The position numbers were made by a program, and so were the translations under genes. This document shows, in pieces, positions 1 through 7,775 of a DNA stretch of 26,955 nt. Source of the stretch: CBFCZU01 sp965602635 (GTDB lineage Bacteria; Planctomycetota; Phycisphaerae; SM23-33); assembly GCA_965602635.1 (NCBI GenBank), contig CBFCZU010000026.1, positions 1 through 26,955 on the forward strand, given 5' to 3'. Below the pieces are notes generated by a model. That model was not told the origin of the DNA. It made no database searches and worked only from the letters and a program-made list of their open reading frames with translations. The number at the start of each line of letters is the position of its first letter. The stretch's first letter is position 1.

Positions 1-944
1 TCGCAGAGGCCGCACTCGATGCAGGTCTCGGCCTTGGCGAGCCAGTCGGGGATCCCCTTTGCCAGGACGCGGCCGGCGCCGATCTGCTTGATGTAAATCG
101 GCAGGTACAGGACGCGGAAGATGGATATCCCCTGCGGGCAGGGCTCGCAGTACCGGCAGGCGCGGCAGAAGGTCGTGCCGATGGTCCGGCGGATCTTGGC
201 GATGGCCCGCTTGTCGGCGGGTGAGAGCTTCGGCGGCCGGCGGGCGAGCCGGGCAAGCTCGCGCACCTGGGCGGGCGTCTCGACGCCGACGACCGGCACG
301 ACGCCGCGGTAGCGGTAGATGTAGCCCAGTGCGAGCCTGGCCTTGCCGATCCGCCCGCCGCCGAGGGGCTTCATGGCGATCAGGCCGACGCGCCGCCGCC
401 TGGCCAGGCCGATCATGCCGCTCCGCGGAATCTCCGTGTTGATCAGGCTGATGGGGTACTGGAGCGAGTCGAAGACGTCCATCTCCAGGGCCTTCAGCGA
501 GACGTCCATCGAGTGGCTGCTGATGCCCAGCGAGCGGATCTTGCCCTGGTCGATGGCCCTTCGCGCCGCGGCCACCGCCCCGCGCCGCCCCATCGCCTTG
601 GCCAGGTCCTCGTCGGTGTCAACGCCGTGTAGCTGATAGACGTCGATCGTGTCGGTCCGCAGCCGCCGGAGGCTCTCGTCGAGGTGGGCGGTGAAGGTCT
701 TGCCGTCGCGGGCCGAACTCTTGCTGGCGAGGATCAGCCCGGCCCGCTGCCCGCGCAGGGCCGAGCCCATCTTCTTCTCGCTGTCGAAGTAGCCGTGGGC
801 GGTCTCCAGGAAGGTGATCCCCTCGTCGATGGCGGCGCCGATGACCTTCGCGACGGCCTGGCGGGTGATCTTCGAGAACTGTATGCCCCCGAGCCCGACG
901 GCCGAGACCGCGATGCCGCTCTTGCCGAGTATGATCTCTCGCAC
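1..944 (-). CDS. Aldo/keto reductase with C-terminal ferredoxin-like domain (3' end outside window)
   Basis: NAD(P)H-linked aldo/keto reductase of the subfamily that carries a C-terminal [4Fe-4S] domain; 314 codons are visible and the end lies beyond base 1. The GTG start at 944 is preceded by AAGGAG with about 9 nt spacing; no better ATG exists upstream. The N-terminus has the family GLGG turn near residues 17-20. The catalytic tetrad is read as E47, Y52, K75 and H106, so the usual Asp (DTAxxY) is a Glu (ETAHGY). Near the visible C-terminus are a cysteine cluster CRACRYCEPCP and then CIECGLC, the iron-sulfur signature of this subfamily. It is the last visible gene of the leftward cluster and starts 34 nt after the preceding gene. 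The substrate is unknown; a sugar or keto-acid carbonyl is plausible. The family assignment is firm and the specificity is not. Confidence 0.88.
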   Translation of the reverse strand, partial: MREIILGKSGIAVSAVGLGGIQFSKITRQAVAKVIGAAIDEGITFLETAHGYFDSEKKMGSALRGQRAGLILASKSSARDGKTFTAHLDESLRRLRTDTIDVYQLHGVDTDEDLAKAMGRRGAVAAARRAIDQGKIRSLGISSHSMDVSLKALEMDVFDSLQYPISLINTEIPRSGMIGLARRRRVGLIAMKPLGGGRIGKARLALGYIYRYRGVVPVVGVETPAQVRELARLARRPPKLSPADKRAIAKIRRTIGTTFCRACRYCEPCPQGISIFRVLYLPIYIKQIGAGRVLAKGIPDWLAKAETCIECGLC

Positions 945-978
945 TTGCGCGTGCTCCTTTCGGTGGGGTGTGGCGGCG

Positions 979-3624
979 TCACTTCTTGGCGACGGCGCGG
1001 GCGGCCTCGCCTGCGGCGGCGAAGAGCTTGCCGGCCCGCTCGGCCCAGCCGGAGTACGCCCAGAAGATGTTGACGTCTCCGGTGAACTGACTGAAGCCGA
1101 TGCGGTGCCAGCGGGTGCGCTCGTCGAGGACCTCCTGGCACTTTGCCGCCAGGGCCGGCGGCAGAGGGCACGGCACGGCGACGAGGAGCTTTTCGAGGAA
1201 TATCCTGGCCTCGCACTCCAGGATGTTCTCGCGGATGAGCTGGTACCGCAGGGTGGGCACGGCGCCTTTCGACCCGGGGTAGAAGAGCTGGTTCGTGGTG
1301 CATCCCTTGTTTCCGCCGCCGACGTTGGCCGAGCGGGGGAAGCGGCTATAGAGGGTGCCGGAGCGGAAGGCGCCCTTCTTCTCGGGCGGGGCGGGCCAGA
1401 AGTCCGCCCCGATCTGCCCCAGCCCGCGGCGGTCGGCCAGCAGCGTCTGCTCGCACATGACGCGGAAGCGGGTGAAGCCGGCCGGGTCGTAGGTGCGCCG
1501 GTCCAGCCAGGTCCACAGCGTCCTGCTCACGTCGGCGCCGTACTGCCACCCGCGCACCCGCCGCTCGGAGGGGTCCCAGTTGCCCCACTGCCCCCAGACG
1601 CTGGAGATGTACTTGACGGGCACGTTGGTGCCCTCGCCGCGCATCCGCTGCCCGCCGCGGGGGTGGTGGCGGTGGGCCTCCCAGCCCACGTCGGGGAGGA
1701 TCTTGTGGAACATCGCGACGGTCGCGGGCTTGGGGTAGCGGTCCGAGCCGGTCGCCAGGAGCATGCGGTCGCCCAGGGCGGCCTTGGCCAGTATGGCCTT
1801 GACGCCCGTCAGGACCGGCTTCCAGAACGCCAGCGCCTCGTCGGAGCCGTTGACCGGGGCCGAGACGTTCTCCAGCTTGCCGGTCTTGGGGTCGCGGACG
1901 GTGACCAGCGGGGCCTTGCCGAAGTCGGGCCACTGCCAGACGCAGACGGGCACGAAGGTGGGCTTGAAGTGCCCGGCCGCGGCCTTGACGAACTTCTCCA
2001 CGGGTGTCAGGTCGGCGGTGAGCTTGCCGTCGGGGCCCTTGTCCCAGATGACCATCGACCGCCGGTTGCCGTACTCTGTCTCGGCCGTCAGGTGTATGAA
2101 CAGGACCTTGCCGCCGGTCCGGGCGATGAGGGCGAAGCTCCTGTCGAGCAGCTTGAGGTGGGCCTGCGACCAGAGGGGCACGTCGTATTTCAGGGCGACG
2201 CCCTCTGGCGACTGGATGAGCCCGAACCAGAACGCGAAGTCTGCCGGGTCGGGCGCTCGCCAGTCGGCCACGGTCAGCTCGACGGCGACGGCGACGGGCT
2301 TCTGTCCGTCGGCGGCGATTGTGAGGGTTCCGCGGTATCGGCCCGGGGCGGCGTCGGCGGGTACCTCGACGGTGACGGCGACGGGCTGATATGCGCCGGG
2401 CGTGATCTCCAGCGGCAGGCCGTCGTCGCTGCGGGCCTTGTGGCGGGCGGGCGTCCAGCGGTCGCGCTGGGGCAGCGGCGGGGGCGCGACCCGCGGGGCC
2501 GGCTCGTCCAGCAGGACGTCGTCGCGCAGGGCGCTGCGGTTGATGCGGACCAGCTTGCCGTAGCGGACCTTGGCGGCGCGGGCGTCGAGCTTCCGCCCGC
2601 CGGGCCCGGCCAGGGGCGCCAGCGTCGCCCTCAGGCCCGCGATCGGGGCGTCGCTGCTGACGATCACCCGCCCCGTGGCGACGCCGTTGCGCGGGGCCAG
2701 AAGGCCGATGGGCTTGAGCGGCTCGTGCGGGTCGCCGTAGCTGCGTGGCCCGACCTCCTCGGCCAGGTCGGCGTTCCAGACCTGCATGCCTGCGGGGCGG
2801 ACGACGTTGGGGACGACCACCTCGCCCCGGGCCGTCTGGAGGCGCAGCTCGCACAGCCCGGCCGAGGACCAGCGGGGATTGATCTTCGCCCTGGTGAACG
2901 CTGCCGGGAACGGCGCGGCGTGGATCTCCACGGCCAGGACGTTCGTGCCCTTCCGCAGCGCCGCCGGCGGCACGGGCACCTTCACCATCCGGCGGACGCG
3001 CAGCGGGTGGCACTCCTTGCCGATGGTCTTGCGGTCGTCCCACCAGCTCCACGGCTTGCCGTCGGGCTTGAGGTACGCCCCTTGTGGGTACATCTCGGCC
3101 GGGTCGCCGGCCTTGGCGTCCTTGGGCAGGTGTGCGCGTGCGATCTCCCGCCCGTTGACGTACGCGGCCGCCCCGCCGCGGAACAGCATTGTGAGCGTCA
3201 GGTCCTTCGCGGCTGAGGGGTCGGTGACGGTGAACTTGCCTCGGAGGCTGATCTGTCGGATGTTGACGTTGGGCGCGCCGCCGCCGGCGCGGGCGTCCAG
3301 CTCGCCGTTGTAGTACTTGCTGAAGAAGTGCCGCCGGGCCCAGCGGGCGTCGTCGAACTCGACCTTCGTCCAGCCGGCCGGGGGATAGACCGTCATGAAG
3401 TCGAACTTCTGGCCGCCGCGAAGCTCCTTGAGCCCCTCGTCGGTCTTGGCCAGCGGGGCGTTGAGCGAATACAGCGCCCGCCAGACGCTCGAGCCGTCGA
3501 GGACGGTCGTGGCCGCTGGTTTCTCCGTCGCCTTGACGGGGGTCGATGCGCCCGAGGCGCTGAAGGCCAGCGCGGCGAATATCCCGCAGGCTGCCAGGCC
3601 GCGGATGTGACGGATTGCCGTCAT
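979..3624 (-). CDS. Secreted glycoside-hydrolase-like multidomain protein
   Basis: Predicted exported protein of 881 aa. The ATG at 3624 has AAGGAG upstream with about 6 nt spacing. Residues 1-26 form a signal peptide (basic start, hydrophobic core, small residues up to the ASGAS region). Residues about 90-250 look like a jelly-roll or galactose-binding-type domain (FDDARW, YVNGREIARAHLP, GTNVLAVEIHA). Residues about 400-470 look like an Ig-like NEW3-type domain (YQPVAVTVEVPADAAPGRYRG). The remainder resembles a TIM-barrel domain of the DUF4091/DUF6067 kind found in planctomycete carbohydrate clusters (FWFGLIQSPEG, GSDRYPKP). I cannot name catalytic residues. It follows the DUF4038 gene after 113 nt on the same strand and precedes the Fe-S aldo/keto reductase. 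A role in extracellular glycan breakdown is inferred from the domain style and the neighbours. Confidence 0.8.
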   Translation of the reverse strand: MTAIRHIRGLAACGIFAALAFSASGASTPVKATEKPAATTVLDGSSVWRALYSLNAPLAKTDEGLKELRGGQKFDFMTVYPPAGWTKVEFDDARWARRHFFSKYYNGELDARAGGGAPNVNIRQISLRGKFTVTDPSAAKDLTLTMLFRGGAAAYVNGREIARAHLPKDAKAGDPAEMYPQGAYLKPDGKPWSWWDDRKTIGKECHPLRVRRMVKVPVPPAALRKGTNVLAVEIHAAPFPAAFTRAKINPRWSSAGLCELRLQTARGEVVVPNVVRPAGMQVWNADLAEEVGPRSYGDPHEPLKPIGLLAPRNGVATGRVIVSSDAPIAGLRATLAPLAGPGGRKLDARAAKVRYGKLVRINRSALRDDVLLDEPAPRVAPPPLPQRDRWTPARHKARSDDGLPLEITPGAYQPVAVTVEVPADAAPGRYRGTLTIAADGQKPVAVAVELTVADWRAPDPADFAFWFGLIQSPEGVALKYDVPLWSQAHLKLLDRSFALIARTGGKVLFIHLTAETEYGNRRSMVIWDKGPDGKLTADLTPVEKFVKAAAGHFKPTFVPVCVWQWPDFGKAPLVTVRDPKTGKLENVSAPVNGSDEALAFWKPVLTGVKAILAKAALGDRMLLATGSDRYPKPATVAMFHKILPDVGWEAHRHHPRGGQRMRGEGTNVPVKYISSVWGQWGNWDPSERRVRGWQYGADVSRTLWTWLDRRTYDPAGFTRFRVMCEQTLLADRRGLGQIGADFWPAPPEKKGAFRSGTLYSRFPRSANVGGGNKGCTTNQLFYPGSKGAVPTLRYQLIRENILECEARIFLEKLLVAVPCPLPPALAAKCQEVLDERTRWHRIGFSQFTGDVNIFWAYSGWAERAGKLFAAAGEAARAVAKK

Positions 3625-3737
3625 CTCTGTCTCCTTGGTGGGATAGTATTACACCGTGAGCGCCTATGCCCTTTCAACCCCGGCGGGCGCCGCCAGTGCC
3701 GCGGAAAAGGGCCTCGGCGCCCTCCAGGCGGCCGGCG

Positions 3738-5381
3738 CTAAGCGCGCCTCGACGACCGGGCCTCCATGACCATCGCCCAGTCGGACATTTCCGGCTGGAT
3801 GGGCACGGCCCAGGCGCCCCTGGCGTCGGGCTTGACGACGCCGAGGCGATGCTCGGCGCCCGTGCGCGGGTCGAAGAACATCGCCCGGTAGCGGACGCCC
3901 GGCTCGATCCTCCGCACCTTCATCGGCTTGCTCCAGGGCGCGGCCGGATGCCACCAGTAGAACACGCGCACCTCGCCCGGGATGCCGGCGGCGTACGGCA
4001 GGAAGTAGTCCTTCTCGCTGGCGGCCGGGGCGATCCACTCCGGGTGCGGCTTGAAGCGCCACCACTCGAACCGCTCCAGCAGGCGCTTCGCCAGGCCGAG
4101 CTGACGCGAGCCGGCCAGCCGGTAGGCCTCCTCCCACGGCTGGTTGCCCCAGCAGCCGCCGTGGGGTGACGGGCCGAAGGGCTCGGCGCGGGTGTTGACC
4201 TGCCAGATGCCGTTGGCGCCGTAGGTGTGCCCCGCCGCCCCCGAGAGCATGCAGGCCCAGAACGTCAGCCGCTGGATCTCGTCGTTGCAGCCGTGCATGA
4301 TCCCCTCGTAGCTGACCTCGCCCACCAGCACGGGCATGGTCCGCTTGCGGCGGCGCTCGGCGGTCAGGCTGCGGATGGTGTTGGCGACGCTGTCGCGCCC
4401 GCCGTGGCCGGTCTGGAGCATGTCGAAGTCGAGCACGGCGTCGTCGTTGACCTGGTCGCGCCCCAGGTCGGTCGGGTGGATCGTCACCAGCCGGCCGTAG
4501 GGGTCGGTGCGGCGGACGTATCGGCCCAGCTCGGTCCAACCGGCCTTCTGCTGGGCCTTGGCCCGGGCGGCCTTGCGGGCGCCGGACTTGGGGCCGAAGA
4601 CATGGCCGTAGTACGGCATGGCCGCTTCGCCGGCGAGGCACCAGACGACCGGGTAGGCCCCCCACCGGGCGATGATGTAGCGCCAGTGACGCTTCATCTT
4701 CTCGACGCCCATCCAGGGCAGGTAGTAGCCCCAGCACCCGACGATGCAGGGCACCAGTCCGCTGCGCACGAGCCACTGCACGCGGAGGTCGGCCAGGTCG
4801 AACCAGGCCGGGTTGACGCGGGTGAAACGCCGCTCCCACGCCAGGCCGGCCTCGTTGGCGCCGCGCGGGTCGAACGCGGGCATGTCCGGGTACAGCCCGG
4901 CGACGATCTGCACGACGCTGAAGCCCTTCTCGACCCGGTCGGCGGCGAGGAGCTGGAAGTCCTCCGGCCAGGCGAGTCGCTTGGTGAAGCCCATCCACCA
5001 GGTGTCGCCCAGCCAGAAAAACGGCGTGCCGTCGGCGTGCTCGAAGTGGCGGCGGTCGCGGGAGACGCGCGGCGCCCCGCGGGCCAGCAGGGGGTTGTCG
5101 CCGGCGTAGGGCGATGCCTCAAGCGTGCCCGTCAGGCCGTGGAGGGCGGAGTTGGACGCGTCCGAGCAGACGGTCTCGAAGCGGTACTTACCCGGCTGCG
5201 GCGGGGCGAAGCGGATCCGCCATTCACTGCCCCCGGCCCAGTACGCGGGCACGCGCCACGACCGCCGGCCGGCGGTGAAGACCACGTCCAGCTCCACCTC
5301 GTTGAACGGGTCGCCGTACCTCCTGGGCGATTCCCACGCCAGCTCCAGCGGCTGGCGCTGCACGGCGTGTCCGATGTGCAT
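3738..5381 (-). CDS. DUF5060/DUF4038 apiosidase-like glycoside hydrolase
   Basis: 547-aa protein with the domain order of known DUF4038 (apiosidase-like) proteins. Residues about 5-90 are a DUF5060-like beta-sandwich (PFNEVELDVVF, PQPGKYRFET). Residues about 110-440 form a TIM barrel with the family hallmark FFWLGDTWW (D126) and, later, LVGEVSYEG (E355), a strong candidate catalytic acid. The C-terminal 90 residues match the putative collagen-binding-like domain that usually ends this family (RVFYWWHP, MFFDPRTG). The ATG at 5381 is the only start matching the domain beginning; its ribosome binding site is weak. No signal peptide is apparent, so the enzyme may be cytoplasmic, which is odd beside exported neighbours. 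The gene lies 46 nt downstream of the esterase gene on the same strand. The family is confident; glycosidase activity and substrate are inferred. Confidence 0.87.
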   Translation of the reverse strand: MHIGHAVQRQPLELAWESPRRYGDPFNEVELDVVFTAGRRSWRVPAYWAGGSEWRIRFAPPQPGKYRFETVCSDASNSALHGLTGTLEASPYAGDNPLLARGAPRVSRDRRHFEHADGTPFFWLGDTWWMGFTKRLAWPEDFQLLAADRVEKGFSVVQIVAGLYPDMPAFDPRGANEAGLAWERRFTRVNPAWFDLADLRVQWLVRSGLVPCIVGCWGYYLPWMGVEKMKRHWRYIIARWGAYPVVWCLAGEAAMPYYGHVFGPKSGARKAARAKAQQKAGWTELGRYVRRTDPYGRLVTIHPTDLGRDQVNDDAVLDFDMLQTGHGGRDSVANTIRSLTAERRRKRTMPVLVGEVSYEGIMHGCNDEIQRLTFWACMLSGAAGHTYGANGIWQVNTRAEPFGPSPHGGCWGNQPWEEAYRLAGSRQLGLAKRLLERFEWWRFKPHPEWIAPAASEKDYFLPYAAGIPGEVRVFYWWHPAAPWSKPMKVRRIEPGVRYRAMFFDPRTGAEHRLGVVKPDARGAWAVPIQPEMSDWAMVMEARSSRRA

Positions 5382-5427
5382 CGCGTTTACGCCCTGTCCT
5401 TCCTGGTCGCGCCGGCGGCCGCCGCCG

Positions 5428-6840
5428 TCAGCGCGCGGCCTTGCGGATCTCGAGTATGTCCCGCCAGAGCGTGTCGCCCTCGCCGCGGTCGTACTTCTCG
5501 CCGTCGCGGAGCTTGACGGTGAGCTTGCCGCTCGCCCGGCCGCGGTATAGCACCTTGTCGCCCGCGACCACGGTGACGGGCCTGGACATCTCCACGAGCT
5601 TGTCGCTCAGGCACAGGTCCAGCTCGGCGATCTGCTCGTTGGCGTCGATCTCGATGCGGTTGCCGTCCTTGACGCGGACCTCGAAGGTCGCCGGCGCGCC
5701 GCCGCGCTTGACCAGGCCGGCGTTGACCCAGAACGCCCGCGAGTAGCGCGGGTGCTCGACGACGTGGCTGACCAGGCGCGGGCAGGGCTGGGAGCGGTGC
5801 TTGTCGAAGTAGTCCGTCAGCCGCTTGGGGTTGGCGAAGATGCGTTTCGGGTCGTGCCCGCCCGGATATGTCTCGAACGTCACGTCGCAGCCGGCGGCCT
5901 TCATGTGCTCGTGAACCTTCCTGCCCGCCGCCAGGAAGCTGTCGCCCGTGCCGTGCAGCAGCAGGGCCGGGACGTTCCTGAGGTATTTGGCGAGGGTCGC
6001 CTGCTCGTCGCGGAGGTCGCTGCACACCGGAGCGATGGCGGCGAACCAGTGCGGGAACCGCCAGCCGATGACCTGGTCGGTCCGCCCGCCGAAGGAGAAC
6101 CCGGTGGCGTACACGCGGAACGGGTCGATGTTGAAGTCGCGGGCAACGTCCTTCAGGAAGCTGCGCGTCTTGCCCTCGACGATCGTCCAGCCCTTGGGGT
6201 ATGCCTTCTGGACGCTGGAGATGAAGAAGTATGGCAGCTTCCGCCGCTGTGCCTTCTCCGGGCCGTTCTGGTAGGAGATGACGATCGGCCAGGACTTGCC
6301 GGGCTCATATCCGGCCGCCACCGTGCAGTGATATCGGCCCATGATTTCGGGCCCGTCGATCCAGCACGCCTTCGCCCGCACCTGCCCGCCCTTGATGAGC
6401 GTGGCCGGGTCCGTGCCCTTCTCCAGCGCGTCGAGGTAGAGGGCCATGTCCTGCTTGAGCGAGGCGATGCACTCGGCTGGGGTGAAGCAGTCCTTGCTGT
6501 AGCGGGCCTTGTCGCGGTTGTACTCCTTGTACAGCGGTAGGAGGTTGTCGCGGAGTCGCGGCAGGTTGGCGCGGACGATCGGGTCGCTGTGGGTGAGCCC
6601 GGCGATCCGCCCCTCGTAGTCGGCGATGAGCGTCCTTATCTGGCGGTCGATCTTCGTCTTCGGCTCGGCCTTGAGGGCCTCGGCGGGCTTCGCCGGCGGC
6701 CAGGGGGCGCGGGCCTCGGGGCTGGCGTCGCAGGAAGTTCCCCAGACCGCCGCCAGCGCGGCCAGGAGCCAGCAAACCGCGGCCGGGCGCACCCGCCCGA
6801 CTCGATCGGCCGATTCGCGCGCAACGCCTCTGTCTATCAT
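5428..6840 (-). CDS. Exported alpha/beta-hydrolase esterase
   Basis: 470-aa hydrolase. I place the start at the ATG at 6840, which has GGGAGG about 8 nt upstream; the reading frame is open further upstream, but that part is antisense to other genes and non-coding in character. Residues about 17-37 are a signal sequence ending in GTSC, which could be a weak lipobox (C37). The catalytic domain carries the nucleophile elbow GFSFGG (S249), then HGTGD (D300) and GGHDP (H329), a complete Ser-Asp-His triad in the order typical of PHB-depolymerase/feruloyl-esterase-like enzymes. The preceding WPIVISYQNG segment would hold the oxyanion region. Residues about 350-470 form an extra beta-rich C-terminal domain. 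It sits between a CBM9-like lipoprotein and a DUF4038 hydrolase, consistent with removing ester groups from polysaccharide. The true substrate cannot be read from the sequence. Confidence 0.86.
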   Translation of the reverse strand: MIDRGVARESADRVGRVRPAAVCWLLAALAAVWGTSCDASPEARAPWPPAKPAEALKAEPKTKIDRQIRTLIADYEGRIAGLTHSDPIVRANLPRLRDNLLPLYKEYNRDKARYSKDCFTPAECIASLKQDMALYLDALEKGTDPATLIKGGQVRAKACWIDGPEIMGRYHCTVAAGYEPGKSWPIVISYQNGPEKAQRRKLPYFFISSVQKAYPKGWTIVEGKTRSFLKDVARDFNIDPFRVYATGFSFGGRTDQVIGWRFPHWFAAIAPVCSDLRDEQATLAKYLRNVPALLLHGTGDSFLAAGRKVHEHMKAAGCDVTFETYPGGHDPKRIFANPKRLTDYFDKHRSQPCPRLVSHVVEHPRYSRAFWVNAGLVKRGGAPATFEVRVKDGNRIEIDANEQIAELDLCLSDKLVEMSRPVTVVAGDKVLYRGRASGKLTVKLRDGEKYDRGEGDTLWRDILEIRKAAR

Positions 6841-6869
6841 CGTCGTCGCCTCCCGCTGCCCTGCCTGCC

Positions 6870-7574
6870 TCAGGGGATGTTCACGCGCGTGATCTTGCCC
6901 CAGCACTCGTAGTCGTGGTAGTCGCTCGAGCCTTTGGCCGACCAGGACGACTCGACCCACTGGTCGCCGCCCATCGGCCTGGTGCGGTTGAGGTTCAGCA
7001 GCCAGGTCTGGTTCTCCCCCGGCTTGGCGCCAAGCTCGGCGAGCGGCACCGACATGGTGACGATCCAGTTCTTGTCCTTGTTGACCGTGACCTTCGCCAC
7101 GGCCGAGCTGTCCCACGTCGTGTCGCTGTCGTCGCGGTCCGTGCCCTTGGCGTCGAACAGATCGCCGTTGCACGCGACGATGAAATGGCGGCTCTCTTCG
7201 CTGCCCTGGGTCCGGATGAACACGTCCACGTGGTCGTTGCCCCAGAGGTCGGCGTCGCGCCCCGTCACGTCGGTCTTCAGCGTGCTGCTGTCCTTCTCGA
7301 CGCACTCGACGGCGATGTACAGGTTCTTGGCGTCGAACAGGACTCGGGCGGTGGACTTGAGTTCGCCAATCTCGTCGCTCTGGCACTCGCCCAGCTCCAG
7401 GGCGGGGCAGGCCTGCCAGATGGAGTCGTTCAGCGTGCCGTCGATGGCCGGTCCCTTGCTGACGATGACCGCCGACAGCTCGCCGCGCTTGGCGACGTCC
7501 GCCGGCTGAATGACCTGGCTGCACCCGGCCAACATACAACCCACTAGGATAATCAGAACAGTTGCGCGCCTCAT
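6870..7574 (-). CDS. CBM9-like domain lipoprotein
   Basis: 234-aa lipoprotein. The ATG at 7574 is preceded by GGGAGG with about 7 nt spacing. Residues 1-18 are a classical lipoprotein signal with lipobox LAGC, so C18 should be lipidated. The mature part is a single family-9-type carbohydrate-binding or DOMON-like beta-sandwich: IDGTLNDSIW opens the domain, followed by ARVLFDAKNLYIAVEC and the conserved NDHVDVFI strand, then VPLAELGAKPG. These are hallmark stretches of the CBM9_1 family. It is the first gene of the leftward cluster, 29 nt ahead of the esterase, and diverges from the flavoprotein gene at 7776. A surface glycan-binding role is inferred from the fold; in the same fold some members bind haem or other ligands, so sugar binding is not certain. 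Confidence 0.87.
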   Translation of the reverse strand: MRRATVLIILVGCMLAGCSQVIQPADVAKRGELSAVIVSKGPAIDGTLNDSIWQACPALELGECQSDEIGELKSTARVLFDAKNLYIAVECVEKDSSTLKTDVTGRDADLWGNDHVDVFIRTQGSEESRHFIVACNGDLFDAKGTDRDDSDTTWDSSAVAKVTVNKDKNWIVTMSVPLAELGAKPGENQTWLLNLNRTRPMGGDQWVESSWSAKGSSDYHDYECWGKITRVNIP

Positions 7575-7775
7575 TGAAGGACCTCCCGGTCTGTAAGGCA
7601 GTAGCTCGCGGGGCTGACGCCCGCGCGTCGCCCGGCCCCGCGCCGGTGAACATACCACACCCGGCCCGCGAGGTCGAGCCTCCGCGCCGCCGGGGTCGAG
7701 CTGCCGCTGGCCGCGGGAGCGGCGGGGTGGTATCATCGCCCGGAGGCCATGGGCAGCGCCATCTGGAAGGGCACC
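7575..7775. promoter_or_regulatory. Divergent intergenic region with candidate extended -10 promoters on both strands
   Basis: This 201-bp gap separates two divergently transcribed operons. On the plus strand, TGGTATCAT ends at 7736 and fits an extended -10 (TGnTATnnT) about 40 nt before the start at 7776. On the minus strand, TGGTATGTT covers 7649-7657 and is a matching extended -10 for the lipoprotein gene. Neither has a good -35 hexamer. The rest is very GC-rich with no gene or clear operator. The promoter calls rest on consensus similarity alone. Confidence 0.3.

Noticed and set aside
814..3216. Long plus-strand open frame of 800 codons
   Set aside because: It lies antisense to the secreted hydrolase-like gene, has a composition of Gly, Ala, Val, Arg and Asp repeats with no domain, and is explained by high G+C at third codon positions of the real gene.
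6841..7653. In-frame upstream extension of the esterase to 741 codons
   Set aside because: The extension lies over the CBM9-like lipoprotein gene in another frame and is low-complexity; the ATG at 6840 has a proper ribosome binding site and signal sequence.
7749..7775. Upstream ATG for the first flavoprotein
   Set aside because: Its Shine-Dalgarno sequence would be only 2 nt from the start; the ATG at 7776 has a better-spaced site and still precedes the Rossmann motif.
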